Assembly (NCBI RefSeq): GCF_010915705.1
Contig: NZ_JAAIKE010000007.1
Coordinates: forward strand, 1-64,000
Length of the DNA stretch: 64,000 nucleotides
Reading direction: 5' to 3'
DNA from: Pseudotabrizicola algicola
GTDB lineage: Bacteria; Pseudomonadota; Alphaproteobacteria; Rhodobacterales; Rhodobacteraceae
Shown: in pieces, positions 35,339-48,937 of the stretch
How positions within the stretch are numbered: the stretch's first letter is position 1
Layout of the letters: each line of letters begins with the position of its first letter
Notes under the pieces: model-generated
Told to the model about the DNA's origin: nothing
The model's database searches: none
The model's input: the letters and a program-made list of their open reading frames with translations, nothing else
Position numbers and translations under genes: made by a program

Positions 35339-36220
35339 ATGGGTTTTGACCAGTTTCTGGGCGGCAATGCGGTGTTTCTGGCCATCGCCGCATTTCTTAT
35401 CCTGTGTATCTTTCTGGGCGTGCGGATCGTGCCGCAGTCGGAAAAACATGTGGTGGAGCGCTTTGGCCGCTTGCGGTCGGTGCTGGGGCCGGGGATCAAC
35501 TTCGTGGTGCCGTTTCTGGACCGGGTGGCGCACAAGATTTCCATTCTGGAGCGGCAGTTGCCGACCGCCAGTCAGGATGCCATCACCGCCGACAACGTGC
35601 TGGTGAAGGTGGAGACGAGCGTGTTCTACCGCATCACCGAGCCGGAAAAGACCGTCTACCGCATCCGCGATGTGGATGCCGCGATTGCCACCACGGTGGC
35701 AGGGATCGTGCGGAGCGAGATCGGCAAGCTGGAACTGGATCAGGTGCAGTCGAACCGCAGCCAGTTGATCGAGCGCGTGCGCGAACAGGTGACGGCGATG
35801 GTCGATGACTGGGGGGTCGAGGTGACGCGGGCCGAAATCCTTGACGTCAATCTGGACGAGGCGACGCGCGCGGCGATGTTGCAGCAGCTGAATGCCGAGC
35901 GCGCGCGGCGGGCGCAGGTGATGGAGGCCGAGGGCAAGAAGCGGTCTGTCGAACTGGCGGCGGATGCGGATCTGTATGCCGCCGAGCAGCAGGCCAAGGC
36001 CAAGCGGGTGACGGCGGATGCCGAGGCCTATGCCACGTCGGCCATTGCGGTGGCGATCAAGGAATCGGGGCTGGAGGCGGCGCAGTACCAGCTTGCGCTG
36101 GCGCAGGTCGAGGCTTTGGCCAAGGTGGCACAAGGCACCGGCAAGCAGACCATTCTGGTGCCAGCGCAGGCGCTGGATGCCTTTGCCGATGCGTTCAAGA
36201 TGCTGAAGGGGCGCAGCTGA
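35339..36220 (+). CDS. SPFH/Band 7 (stomatin-like, paraslipin/QmcA type) membrane protein
   Basis: The 293-residue protein has one N-terminal helix (AVFLAIAAFLILCIFLGVRIV), the SPFH domain (about 30-190, with VVERFGRLRSVLGPG and ILDVNLDEATRAAM) and an Ala/Glu-rich coiled coil. Such proteins build membrane microdomains or cages and act with NfeD. The neighbouring nfeD gene, which overlaps by one base, confirms the pairing. Confidence 0.95.
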   Translation: MGFDQFLGGNAVFLAIAAFLILCIFLGVRIVPQSEKHVVERFGRLRSVLGPGINFVVPFLDRVAHKISILERQLPTASQDAITADNVLVKVETSVFYRITEPEKTVYRIRDVDAAIATTVAGIVRSEIGKLELDQVQSNRSQLIERVREQVTAMVDDWGVEVTRAEILDVNLDEATRAAMLQQLNAERARRAQVMEAEGKKRSVELAADADLYAAEQQAKAKRVTADAEAYATSAIAVAIKESGLEAAQYQLALAQVEALAKVAQGTGKQTILVPAQALDAFADAFKMLKGRS

Positions 36221-36486
36221 TGTGGGCAGTCTGGTGGGTCTGGATCGTGGCCGGTTTCGCGCTGGGCGTGCTGGAGGTGCTGGCCCCCGGTTACATCTTC
36301 GTGGGCTTTGCCATCGGCGCGGTCGTGGTCGGCGCGGGGCTTGGCCTCGGGCTTCTGGGCGGCTCGCTGCCGTTCTTGCTGCTGGTCTTTGCGGTCGCGT
36401 CGCTGGTGGCGTGGCTGGTGCTGCGGCGGGTGCTGGGCGTGCGCAAGGGGCAGGTCCGGCTGTGGGATCGCGACATCAATGACTGA
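36220..36486 (+). CDS. Short NfeD-family membrane protein
   Basis: An 88-residue protein with three hydrophobic helices. The usual NfeD C-terminal OB-fold is nearly absent: only GVRKGQVRLWDRDIND remains after the last helix, so this is the short NfeD1b-like form or a truncated one. It is translated from TGATG with the SPFH gene, which suggests a stable complex. It ends eight bases inside the deacetylase gene. Confidence 0.85.
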   Translation: MWAVWWVWIVAGFALGVLEVLAPGYIFVGFAIGAVVVGAGLGLGLLGGSLPFLLLVFAVASLVAWLVLRRVLGVRKGQVRLWDRDIND

Positions 36487-37411
36487 CGGGCGCAGGGTTC
36501 TGGTGCTGACCCATGATGACTGCTTGTCGCATGTGACGCCCCCCGGCCACCCCGAGCAAGTGGCACGGCTGCAGGCGGTGGAGCGGGGCCTGCAGGGCCT
36601 TGCGGTGGAGCGGCGCGCGGCCCCGACGGGCGCGGTGGAGGATGTGCTGCGCTGCCATCCGCACCGCCATGTGGACCGTCTGCGCGCGGCGGTGCCCGCG
36701 CAGGGCTGGGCGCAGGTCGATGGCGATACCTTCCTGTCGCCGGGGTCATACACGGCGGCCATGCGCGGCGTGGGCGGCATCTGCGCGGCGGTAGATCATG
36801 TGATGACCGCAGGGGGCCGCGCCTTTGTGGCCACCCGCCCGCCGGGGCATCATGCCGAGCGGGAAACCGCGATGGGGTTTTGCCTGTTCGGCACGGTGGC
36901 CATCGGGGCGATGCGGGCGCTGGAGGTGCATGGGCTGAACCGGGTCGCTGTGCTGGATTTCGACGTGCATCACGGCAACGGCACGCAAGACCTGTTGTGG
37001 GACGAGCCGCGGGTGCGCTTTGTCTCCAGCCAGCAGATGCCGCTGTATCCCGGCAGCGGGCATCCGGACGAGCGCGGCGCGCATGGGCAGATCACCAACC
37101 TGCCGCTGCCCGCCGGATCGGGGGGCGCGCAGATGTGGGCCGCGTGGGAGCCTGCGCTGGCCGCGCTGCGCCTGTGGCAGCCCGAGCTTGTGATGATAAG
37201 CGCCGGGTTTGACGCGCACCGCGATGACCCTTTGGCGGGGCTGATGTGGTCGGCCGCCGATTTCGCGCGGCTGACGCGCGCCATCTGCGCGCTGGCCGAC
37301 GAATGCTGCGCGGGGCGGGTGGTATCGGCCCTGGAGGGCGGCTATGATCTGGACGCATTGGCCGATTGCGTGGCCGCGCATGTGAAAGAACTGGGAAGGC
37401 AAGCCGCATGA
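36479..37411 (+). CDS. Histone deacetylase superfamily protein (acetoin/acetylpolyamine deacetylase-like)
   Basis: A 310-residue arginase-fold hydrolase. The zinc and catalytic motifs are complete: RPPGHHAE, DFDVHHGNGTQD, SAGFDAHRDDPLAG and EGGYDLDAL. It probably deacetylates a small molecule or protein lysine; the substrate is unknown. The start at 36479 overlaps nfeD, and the stop overlaps xseB (ATGA). Confidence 0.93.
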   Translation: MTDGRRVLVLTHDDCLSHVTPPGHPEQVARLQAVERGLQGLAVERRAAPTGAVEDVLRCHPHRHVDRLRAAVPAQGWAQVDGDTFLSPGSYTAAMRGVGGICAAVDHVMTAGGRAFVATRPPGHHAERETAMGFCLFGTVAIGAMRALEVHGLNRVAVLDFDVHHGNGTQDLLWDEPRVRFVSSQQMPLYPGSGHPDERGAHGQITNLPLPAGSGGAQMWAAWEPALAALRLWQPELVMISAGFDAHRDDPLAGLMWSAADFARLTRAICALADECCAGRVVSALEGGYDLDALADCVAAHVKELGRQAA

Positions 37412-37659
37412 CCGACAGACCCGCCGAAAAGCCCGTAGGCGACATGAGCTTTGAAGAGGCGATGGCCGCGCTGGAACAGGTGGTGGGCCAGCTGGAACGC
37501 GGCGATGTGGCGCTCGATGCCTCGATCGCGCTCTATGAACGCGGGGCCGCGCTCAAGGCGCATTGCGAGGCCAAGCTGAAGGATGCCGAGGAAAAGGTGG
37601 AGCTGATCCGCGCCGCCGAAGGCCGCGCCATCGGCACCACACCGGCGGAGGGGATGTGA
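37408..37659 (+). CDS. xseB: Exodeoxyribonuclease VII small subunit
   Basis: The 83-residue protein has MSFEEAMAALEQVVGQLERG and the coiled DASIALYERGAALKAHCEAKL, the standard XseB helix pair that wraps the XseA subunit of the single-strand exonuclease. The large subunit is not in this window. It overlaps ispA by four bases (GTGA). Confidence 0.95.
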   Translation: MTDRPAEKPVGDMSFEEAMAALEQVVGQLERGDVALDASIALYERGAALKAHCEAKLKDAEEKVELIRAAEGRAIGTTPAEGM

Positions 37660-38525
37660 GCTTTCCCGCCGCACTGGCCGAAGCGGGCGGCCTGATCGGA
37701 GCACGGCTGGAACAGGCGCTTGCCGACGGGGCAGACGAGCCTGTCATCCATGCGATGCGCTATGCAGTGGCGGGCGGCAAGCGGCTGCGCGGCTTTCTGG
37801 TGCTGGAAACCGCGGCGCTGTTCGGGATTGCGCCCGCGCAGGCCATCAGTGCCGCCGCGGCGGTCGAGGCGCTGCACGCCTACAGCCTTGTGCATGACGA
37901 CCTGCCCTGCATGGATGACGACGATCTGCGGCGCGGCCTGCCCACCGTCCATGTGAAATGGGATCAGGCGACCGCCGTTCTGGCCGGAGATGCCCTGCAG
38001 ACGCTGGCCTTCGAGTTGCTGTGCGATCCGGCGCTGGGCAAGGCCGACACCCGCCTTGAACTGGTGCGCACACTGGCGCTGGCCTCGGGGGCCGAGGGCA
38101 TGGTGCTCGGGCAGGCGCTGGACATCGCTGCCGAAACCGCAAGCGCACCGCTGACGCTGGACCAGATCACCCGCTTGCAGGCGGGCAAGACCGGCGCGCT
38201 GATCCGCTGGTCGGCCGAGGCGGGGGCGGTGATCGCGGGGGCCGACCCTGCCCCCTTGCGCGCCTATGCCACAGCCCTTGGCCTTGCCTTCCAGATCGCC
38301 GACGACATCCTTGACGAGACGGGCGACGAGGCACAGACGGGCAAGCGCCTGCACAAGGATGCAAAGGCGGGCAAGGCCACCTTTGTCTCGCTTCTGGGTC
38401 TGGAGGGCGCGCGCGCCCGTGCGCGGGATCTTGTCGCCGAGGCAGAGCGCCACCTTGCCCCCTATGGCGACAAGGCGCAAACCCTGATAGACGCGGCCCG
38501 GTTTGTAATCGCGCGCGACAGCTAA
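37656..38525 (+). CDS. ispA: Farnesyl diphosphate synthase (geranyltranstransferase)
   Basis: Condenses IPP with DMAPP and GPP to give FPP. The 289-residue product has both Asp-rich motifs, DDLPCMDDDDLRRG and FQIADDILDETGD, plus GKRLRGFLVLE. Start codon is GTG at 37656 overlapping the xseB stop. It precedes dxs, so the isoprenoid pathway entry and prenyl transfer are cotranscribed. Confidence 0.97.
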   Translation: MSFPAALAEAGGLIGARLEQALADGADEPVIHAMRYAVAGGKRLRGFLVLETAALFGIAPAQAISAAAAVEALHAYSLVHDDLPCMDDDDLRRGLPTVHVKWDQATAVLAGDALQTLAFELLCDPALGKADTRLELVRTLALASGAEGMVLGQALDIAAETASAPLTLDQITRLQAGKTGALIRWSAEAGAVIAGADPAPLRAYATALGLAFQIADDILDETGDEAQTGKRLHKDAKAGKATFVSLLGLEGARARARDLVAEAERHLAPYGDKAQTLIDAARFVIARDS

Positions 38526-38540
38526 GGCCAAAGGCAGGAC

Positions 38541-40454
38541 ATGACCCACCGACCATCGACTCCGCTTCTGGACCGTGTGACGCTGCCTTCCGACATGAAG
38601 GGGCTGTCCGACCGCGAGTTGCGGCAACTGGCCGATGAACTGCGGGCCGAGACGATTTCGGCGGTGTCGGTGACGGGCGGCCATCTGGGCGCGGGTCTGG
38701 GCGTGGTGGAGCTCACGGTGGCGCTGCACGCCGTGTTCGATGCGCCGCGCGACAAGATCATCTGGGATGTCGGCCACCAGTGCTATCCGCACAAGATCCT
38801 GACAGGGCGGCGCGACCGCATCCGCACCCTGCGCAGCGAGGGCGGGCTGTCAGGCTTTACCAAGCGGTCGGAAAGCCCCTATGACCCGTTCGGCGCGGCC
38901 CATTCCAGCACCTCGATTTCCGCCGCACTGGGCTTTGCCATGGCCGCCGATCTGGGCGGCGATCCGGGCGATGCGGTGGCCGTGATCGGCGATGGCAGCA
39001 TGAGCGCGGGCATGGCCTTCGAGGCGATGAACAACGCGGGCCATCTGAAGAAGCGGCTGTTCGTGGTGCTGAACGACAATGAAATGTCGATCGCCCCGCC
39101 GGTCGGCGCCCTGTCGAGCTACCTCAGCCGCCTCTATGCCGAGGCCCCGCTGCAAGACCTCAAGGCCGCCGCCAAGGGCGCGCTGGGCCTGCTGCCGCCG
39201 CCCTTGCAGGAAGGTGCGCGCCGAGCCAAGGAAATGCTCAAGGGCATGGCGATGGGCGGCACCCTGTTCGAGGAACTGGGCTTTTCCTACATCGGGCCGA
39301 TTGACGGGCATGATCTTGACCAGCTTCTGCCGATCCTGCGCACCGCCAAGGCGCGGGCCACCGGGCCGATCCTGCTGCATGTGCTGACCAAAAAGGGCAA
39401 GGGCTATGCCCCCGCCGAAGCCGCCCGCGACAAGGGCCACGCCACCGCCAAGTTCGACGTGCTGACGGGCGTGCAGGCCAAGGCGGCGTCGAACGCGCCC
39501 AGCTATACCAAGGTCTTCGCGCAATCGCTGATCGCCGAGGCCGAGCGTGACAGCCGGATCGTCGCGGTCACTGCCGCGATGCCCGATGGCACCGGGCTGA
39601 ACCTCTTTGCCGACCGTTTCCCGCGCCGCTGCTTTGACGTGGGCATTGCGGAGCAGCACGCGGTCACCTTCTCGGCAGGACTGGCGGCGGGGGGGATGCG
39701 GCCCTTCTGCGCGATCTACTCCACCTTCCTGCAGCGCGGCTACGATCAGGTGGTGCATGATGTCGCCATCCAGCGCCTGCCGGTGCGCTTTGCCATCGAC
39801 CGCGCCGGTCTGGTCGGGGCCGACGGGGCGACGCATGCGGGCAGTTTCGATGTGGCCTTCCTTGCCAATCTGCCGGGCATGGTGGTGATGGCCGCCGCCG
39901 ACGAGGCCGAGCTTGTCCACATGGTCGCTACCGCCGCCGCGCATGATGACGGCCCCATCGCCTTCCGCTTCCCGCGCGGCGAAGGGGTGGGCGTCGAATT
40001 GCCCGCGCGCGGCACCCCGCTTGCACTTGGCGTCGCACGGCTGATCCAGTCCGGCAACCGGGTGGCGCTATTGTCCTTCGGCACAAGGCTGGCCGAAACG
40101 CTGAAAGCCGCCGAAAGCCTCGCGCAAAAGGGCCTTGCCCCCACAGTGGTCGATGCCCGCTTTGCCAAGCCGCTCGACCGCGACATGATCTTGAACCTTG
40201 CGCGCAATCACGAAGCGCTCATCACGATTGAAGAGGGTGCCATCGGCGGCTTCGGCAGCCATGTCGCCCAGCTTCTGGCGGATGAGGGCGTGTTCGACCG
40301 TGGCCTCAAATACCGCTCGATGGTGCTGCCCGACACTTTCATCGACCACGCCTCGCCCGAGGCGATGTATCGCATCGCCGGAATGGACGCGGCCCAGATC
40401 GAGGCCAAGGTGCTGCAAACCCTCGGCATCGCCAGCCTGACGAAACGCGCCTGA
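38541..40454 (+). CDS. dxs: 1-deoxy-D-xylulose-5-phosphate synthase
   Basis: The TPP-dependent first enzyme of the MEP pathway: it joins pyruvate and glyceraldehyde 3-phosphate. The 637-residue product has [18 protein letters not shown], the TPP motif [18 protein letters not shown], the transketolase-like [17 protein letters not shown] with the catalytic Glu, and the C-terminal domain. Full length. It needs TPP, whose precursor uptake is encoded by thiBPQ in this window. Confidence 0.98.
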   Translation: MTHRPSTPLLDRVTLPSDMKGLSDRELRQLADELRAETISAVSVTGGHLGAGLGVVELTVALHAVFDAPRDKIIWDVGHQCYPHKILTGRRDRIRTLRSEGGLSGFTKRSESPYDPFGAAHSSTSISAALGFAMAADLGGDPGDAVAVIGDGSMSAGMAFEAMNNAGHLKKRLFVVLNDNEMSIAPPVGALSSYLSRLYAEAPLQDLKAAAKGALGLLPPPLQEGARRAKEMLKGMAMGGTLFEELGFSYIGPIDGHDLDQLLPILRTAKARATGPILLHVLTKKGKGYAPAEAARDKGHATAKFDVLTGVQAKAASNAPSYTKVFAQSLIAEAERDSRIVAVTAAMPDGTGLNLFADRFPRRCFDVGIAEQHAVTFSAGLAAGGMRPFCAIYSTFLQRGYDQVVHDVAIQRLPVRFAIDRAGLVGADGATHAGSFDVAFLANLPGMVVMAAADEAELVHMVATAAAHDDGPIAFRFPRGEGVGVELPARGTPLALGVARLIQSGNRVALLSFGTRLAETLKAAESLAQKGLAPTVVDARFAKPLDRDMILNLARNHEALITIEEGAIGGFGSHVAQLLADEGVFDRGLKYRSMVLPDTFIDHASPEAMYRIAGMDAAQIEAKVLQTLGIASLTKRA

Positions 40455-40563
40455 TCATTATCTGTCTGAAAATATTCCGGGGTCGTCGGCGGCTCGCCAC
40501 CGGTTCGAGAACCAGCCGGCGACGGGCAGAGCCCCGCGCAGGCCGGACACAGGGTGCAGCGCT

Positions 40564-41229
40564 TCAGAAATCCAGATCGGCGTAATGCGCGGGCGGCGGG
40601 AAGCCTGGCACCTGATCGGCCAGCAGGGTGCGGAAACTGGGGCGCGACTTGATCTTGGCATACCAGTCCTTGACCGAGGCCGCGCGGTTCCAGTCCACAT
40701 CGCTGATGTAGTCAAGGCAAGACAGATGCGCGGCGGCGGTGAAATCGGCCAGCGTCATCGTATCGCCCGCCAGCCAGCGCCGCTGGTCCAGAATCCACGC
40801 CATGTAATCGAGATGGAACTTGATGCGCCCTGCCCCGAACTTCACGTTCTTGGAATCCGGATAGCCCAGCTTCATCACCTTCTTGTTCACCCGTTCATAC
40901 AGCAGCTTCGACGTCACCTCGTCGTGAAACTTGTCGTCGAACCACGCGCAGATGCGGCGCACCTCGTAGCGCAGGTCGGGATCGCGGGGCATCAGGGCGG
41001 GGGTGGGAAAGGTTTCGTCCAGATATTCGCAGATCGCCTGACTCTCGGACAGCGTCTTTTGCTCCAGCTTCAGGATCGGCACCTTGCCTGCCGGGTTGCG
41101 GCGCAGGAAATCGGGGCTCGGCTCCCAATAGCGCTCTTCGACCAGTTCCACCTCCAGCTTCTTCTCTGCCAGCGTCAGGCGCACCTTGCGACAAAAGGGA
41201 GACAGCGGAAAATGATAGAGGCGGATCAT
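40564..41229 (-). CDS. Glutathione S-transferase family protein
   Basis: The 221-residue GST has YHFPLSPFCRKVRLTLAEK with Ser/Cys at the active-site turn, NPAGKVPIL and ESQAICEYLDE. The C-terminal domain contains MTLADFTAAAHLSCLDYI. Not closely similar to the GST at 28834. Function unknown. Confidence 0.92.
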   Translation of the reverse strand: MIRLYHFPLSPFCRKVRLTLAEKKLEVELVEERYWEPSPDFLRRNPAGKVPILKLEQKTLSESQAICEYLDETFPTPALMPRDPDLRYEVRRICAWFDDKFHDEVTSKLLYERVNKKVMKLGYPDSKNVKFGAGRIKFHLDYMAWILDQRRWLAGDTMTLADFTAAAHLSCLDYISDVDWNRAASVKDWYAKIKSRPSFRTLLADQVPGFPPPAHYADLDF

Positions 41230-41315
41230 GCGGCACCCGTGAAATGATTGTCAGACTGATACAGGCCACGGCACGGGGGTTCAATGCGCAACCATAGCAC
41301 TGGCCCGCAGGCCCG

Positions 41316-41975
41316 TCAGGAAAGGCGGGTCTGTGCCAGCAGGAAGGGCAGGTCGTCGAAATCCGAAAACTGCATCAGCGGGGCCAGATCGGCCACCGAT
41401 GTCTTGCGATAGCCTTCGGTGAACAGCGCAAAAGGCACTCCGGCGGCTGTGGCGGTGGCGGCGTCCACCTCGCTGTCCCCGATGTAAAGCGTCGGCCCGC
41501 CGCCAAGCGCTGCGATACAGGCATGCAGGGGGGCGGGGTCCGGCTTGGCGACGGGCAGGCTGTCACCGCCGATCACCGCGCTGAAAAACGGCGCAAGGCC
41601 AAGGTCGCGCAGCACGTCGCGGGCGGGGGCCACGGGCTTGTTGGTGCAAACCCCCATCAGGTGTCCCGCCTGCTGCAAGGCGGTCAGGGCCGCCACCACC
41701 CCCGGATAGGGGCGCGTCAGGTCGCTGGACGCGGCGCTGTAATGGTGCAGCGTTGCCTTGGTCAGGCGCGGGTGCTGGCGCATGTCCAGCCCGACGCGGA
41801 CGATGACCCGCTCCACCAGTTTCGGAAGCCCGTTGCCGATGAAGGAGGTGACGGTGGCCAGATCGAGCGGCGGCAACCCCTCCCCTGCCAGCATCCGCGC
41901 CACGGCGGCGTGGATGTCGGGCGCGGAATCGACCAGCGTGCCGTCGAGGTCAAAGACCAGTTGCAGCGTGCTCAC
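41316..41975 (-). CDS. gph: Phosphoglycolate phosphatase
   Basis: A HAD hydrolase of 219 residues that removes phosphate from 2-phosphoglycolate. Motifs are FDLDGTLVDSAPDIHAAV (I), VCTNKP (II), VAKPDPAPL (III) and YIGDSEVDAATATAAG (IV). In Rhodobacteraceae it is often beside rpe, as here, with an ATGA overlap. Confidence 0.92.
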   Translation of the reverse strand: MSTLQLVFDLDGTLVDSAPDIHAAVARMLAGEGLPPLDLATVTSFIGNGLPKLVERVIVRVGLDMRQHPRLTKATLHHYSAASSDLTRPYPGVVAALTALQQAGHLMGVCTNKPVAPARDVLRDLGLAPFFSAVIGGDSLPVAKPDPAPLHACIAALGGGPTLYIGDSEVDAATATAAGVPFALFTEGYRKTSVADLAPLMQFSDFDDLPFLLAQTRLS

Positions 41976-42661
41976 TGCGCCGCCTGCGCCGCAGCGCGGA
42001 TGGCGCGGATGTTCTCGCCATAGGGCGCGGGGTTCTGCACCGAGCCGCCCTTGAACACGGCCGAACCGGCCACCAGCACATCGGCGCCCGCGGCGGCAAC
42101 CAGCGGCGCGGTTTCCACCGTCACGCCGCCATCGATCTCGATATGGATGGGGCGGTCGCCGATCATCGCGCGCAGCGCCCGCACCTTTTCCACCTGTGAG
42201 TGGATGAACTTCTGCCCGCCAAAACCGGGGTTCACCGTCATCACGCAGACCAGATCGACCATGTCGAGCAGATAGGCCACATCCTCCAACCCCGTGCCGG
42301 GGTTCAGCGCAAGGCCCGCCTTGGCCCCCGCCCCGCGAATGGCCTGCAGCGTGCGGTGGATATGGGGCCCGGCCTCCAGATGCGCGGTGATCACATCGGC
42401 CCCCGACTTGGCAAAGGCATCGATATAGGGATCGACCGGCGCGATCATCAGGTGAACATCCATCACGCCCTTGATATGCGGGCGGATCGCGGCGCAGGTG
42501 GCGGGGCCGAAGGTGAGGTTCGGCACGAAATGCCCGTCCATCACATCGACATGCACCCAGTCACAGCCCTGGGCTTCAATCGCCTCGCATTCCAGCCCGA
42601 AGTTGGCGAAATCGGCGGACAGGATCGACGGCGCGATCTTGATGCTGCGGCTGAAGGTCAT
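41972..42661 (-). CDS. rpe: Ribulose-phosphate 3-epimerase
   Basis: Interconverts ribulose 5-phosphate and xylulose 5-phosphate. The 229-residue TIM barrel has APSILSADFANFG, HVDVMDGHFVPNLTFG, VDVHLMI-type MDVHLMIAPVDPYI, VNPGFGGQKFI and EIDGGV. The ATG at 42661 is preceded by AAGGGG; the frame is open to 42763 but the extra residues do not match. It leads gph. Confidence 0.97.
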   Translation of the reverse strand: MTFSRSIKIAPSILSADFANFGLECEAIEAQGCDWVHVDVMDGHFVPNLTFGPATCAAIRPHIKGVMDVHLMIAPVDPYIDAFAKSGADVITAHLEAGPHIHRTLQAIRGAGAKAGLALNPGTGLEDVAYLLDMVDLVCVMTVNPGFGGQKFIHSQVEKVRALRAMIGDRPIHIEIDGGVTVETAPLVAAAGADVLVAGSAVFKGGSVQNPAPYGENIRAIRAAAQAAQ

Positions 42662-42759
42662 GCGATGGGTCCCCTTTGGCATCTGTGCCGCTTCTTCAAT
42701 CGCGGATCGCCTGCTTTCGTCAATGGCCGGACACGAAAAATACGCGCCGTTGCGTCGTC

Positions 42760-43497
42760 TCAATAGCGGAAACAGGTGTCGCGCCCGTCGGCGGCAATCG
42801 TTTCGGCCCCCGAGATGATGGCGCGGGTCCGGTTGCGCACGAAGTTGGACGGATTCGACGCAGAGCGCCCCTTGGGGTCGGGCAGCACCGCCGCCAGCCG
42901 TGCCGCTTGCAGCGCGCTGAGATTGCGGGCATCGGTGTTGAAATAATGCCGCGCCGCCGCCTGCACGCCGAACACGCCCTCATCAAATTCGGCGATGTTC
43001 AGGTAAACCTCGAGTATCCGCTGCTTGGACCAGATCAGTTCCACCGCAGGAGTCAGGACACCCTCCATCGCCTTGCGCAGCCATGACCGCCCGTGCCAGA
43101 GGAACACGTTCTTCACCACCTGCTGGCTGATGGTCGATGCCCCGCGCGTGCCGCCCTGCGCCACGGCGGCGCGGATGGCGTTCATGTCAAACCCCCAGTG
43201 CAGGCAGAAATTCGCATCTTCCGCCGCAACGGCCGAGCGGCCCATCACCGGCGCGATATCCTCGATCGCCACCCATTCGCGTTCCAGCCCGCCGAGGCGC
43301 GAGATTTCCTGCAACTGGTAGATGTTCACCGGCGGGTTGAGGAAGGAGAACAGCAGCACCAGCGACGCAAACAGCCCCGCCACGCCCAGAACGCCGCGCA
43401 AGGCCCAGCGCAGCACCGTCCGTCGAAGGTTGCGCACGGGCACAACCAGCGGTGCGGGGTCTTTCGCCTTGCGGGATTTTTTCGGTGTCGTGGCCAT
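42760..43497 (-). CDS. mtgA: Monofunctional biosynthetic peptidoglycan transglycosylase
   Basis: The 245-residue GT51 enzyme polymerises lipid II glycan strands. One N-terminal membrane helix (LRGVLGVAGLFASLVLLFSFL) is followed by the catalytic VAAEDANFCLHWGFD and GASTISQQVVKNVFLW. No transpeptidase domain. It lies downstream of nothing obvious and stands alone. Confidence 0.96.
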   Translation of the reverse strand: MATTPKKSRKAKDPAPLVVPVRNLRRTVLRWALRGVLGVAGLFASLVLLFSFLNPPVNIYQLQEISRLGGLEREWVAIEDIAPVMGRSAVAAEDANFCLHWGFDMNAIRAAVAQGGTRGASTISQQVVKNVFLWHGRSWLRKAMEGVLTPAVELIWSKQRILEVYLNIAEFDEGVFGVQAAARHYFNTDARNLSALQAARLAAVLPDPKGRSASNPSNFVRNRTRAIISGAETIAADGRDTCFRY

Positions 43498-43550
43498 GCC
43501 CTGTTAGGCCCCATGCCGCTGGCGGGGTCAAGACATGACGCCGCATGGTC

Positions 43551-43577
43551 AAAGGGCCCCGCAAGCGGAGCCCTTTT
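43551..43577 (-). terminator. Terminator of gltB
   Basis: AAAGGGC-CCCGC and GCGGA-GCCCTTT arms (43551-43577), nearly perfect, just past the gltB stop. The T-run is better on the plus strand than on the minus strand, so it could act in both directions. Confidence 0.55.
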
Positions 43578-43594
43578 TCATTGTGGTATCGGCG

Positions 43595-48119
<4,525 letters not shown>

Positions 48120-48133
<14 letters not shown>

Positions 48134-48833
48134 GGCTGGAATCCTTCTGGCTTGGGGTGGCGCGTGTCATCAGCGGGTCGCAGTCGAACAGGGGTTCGGT
48201 GGCGGCAAAACCGGGATCGCCCGGAAACAGGAATTTGACGGGGCTTCCGTCCATCGGCAGGAAGTCCCCGTCCGGGCCGCGCCATTCGGACGGGCCCGAG
48301 AAGAACAGCCGCATTTCGGGGTGGATGTATTCGTTGCCGCGCGACTGGCGCAGCACCGCCCCGCTCTGGTCGGTTTCGGTGAACTCGAACTGGGTTTCCG
48401 CCAGGGTCACGCCGTCGATGGTGACGCTGCGGCCGGTCAGGGTGTCGAACCCGTTCACCCGCGTCTGTTCCCCGTTGTCGCGGGTCAGGCCGAAGGCAAA
48501 GGTATCGGTGCCGGTGGACAGAAGTTCGGTAAACGATGCCGGATCAGAGGGGTTCGGGTCCAGCGTCTGGCGCACGGCGGTCTGGCCCAGATCATAGCTT
48601 TCGACCCATTCGGCCTCGGCGTTGATCCGGCTGAGGAAGAACGGCCCCTGCTGGTCGAAATCGGCGCGCCACTGGTCACCGAGGGTGTCGGCGCTGCACT
48701 TGTAATGGTTGGACACACGGCATTGCCGCGCCTGCACCGTCATGAAGGTGGTGCAGCCTTCGGGCGGCGTGAAGGAACCGGCCACGGCAGGCGCGGGCAA
48801 GGCCACCGCCGCCGCAAGTATCAGATATCGCAT
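48120..48833 (-). CDS. Secreted protein of unknown function between gltD and gltB
   Basis: The 237-residue product has a signal peptide (MRYLILAAAVALPAPAVAGS) and three cysteines early in the mature protein (EGCTTF, ARQCRVS, HYKCSAD), one near the end (LFDCDPL), a disulfide-like pattern. The rest is beta-rich. I cannot name a family. It overlaps gltB by 14 bases and lies 104 bases after gltD, so it is inside the glt operon. A periplasmic protein in an ammonia-assimilation operon is unexpected. Confidence 0.75.
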
Positions 48834-48857
48834 TGCCGCCCCTTTCTCTGGTCTTTG

Positions 48858-48872
48858 GTCAGCCGTGCTGAC
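48858..48872. promoter_or_regulatory. Palindromic operator-like element between gltD and the secreted gene
   Basis: GTCAGCCGTGCTGAC, perfect arms GTCAGC/GCTGAC with a three-base centre. It is the same as the elements upstream of gltD, even with TTTG before it. A further half-site GCTGAC follows at 48876-48881. Confidence 0.55.
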
Positions 48873-48937
48873 CCTTGCTGACGCACGGGCCGCCCTGCCG
48901 GGCGGGCGCTGTTATTCACGGGTTCCGTGGCGAAGGG

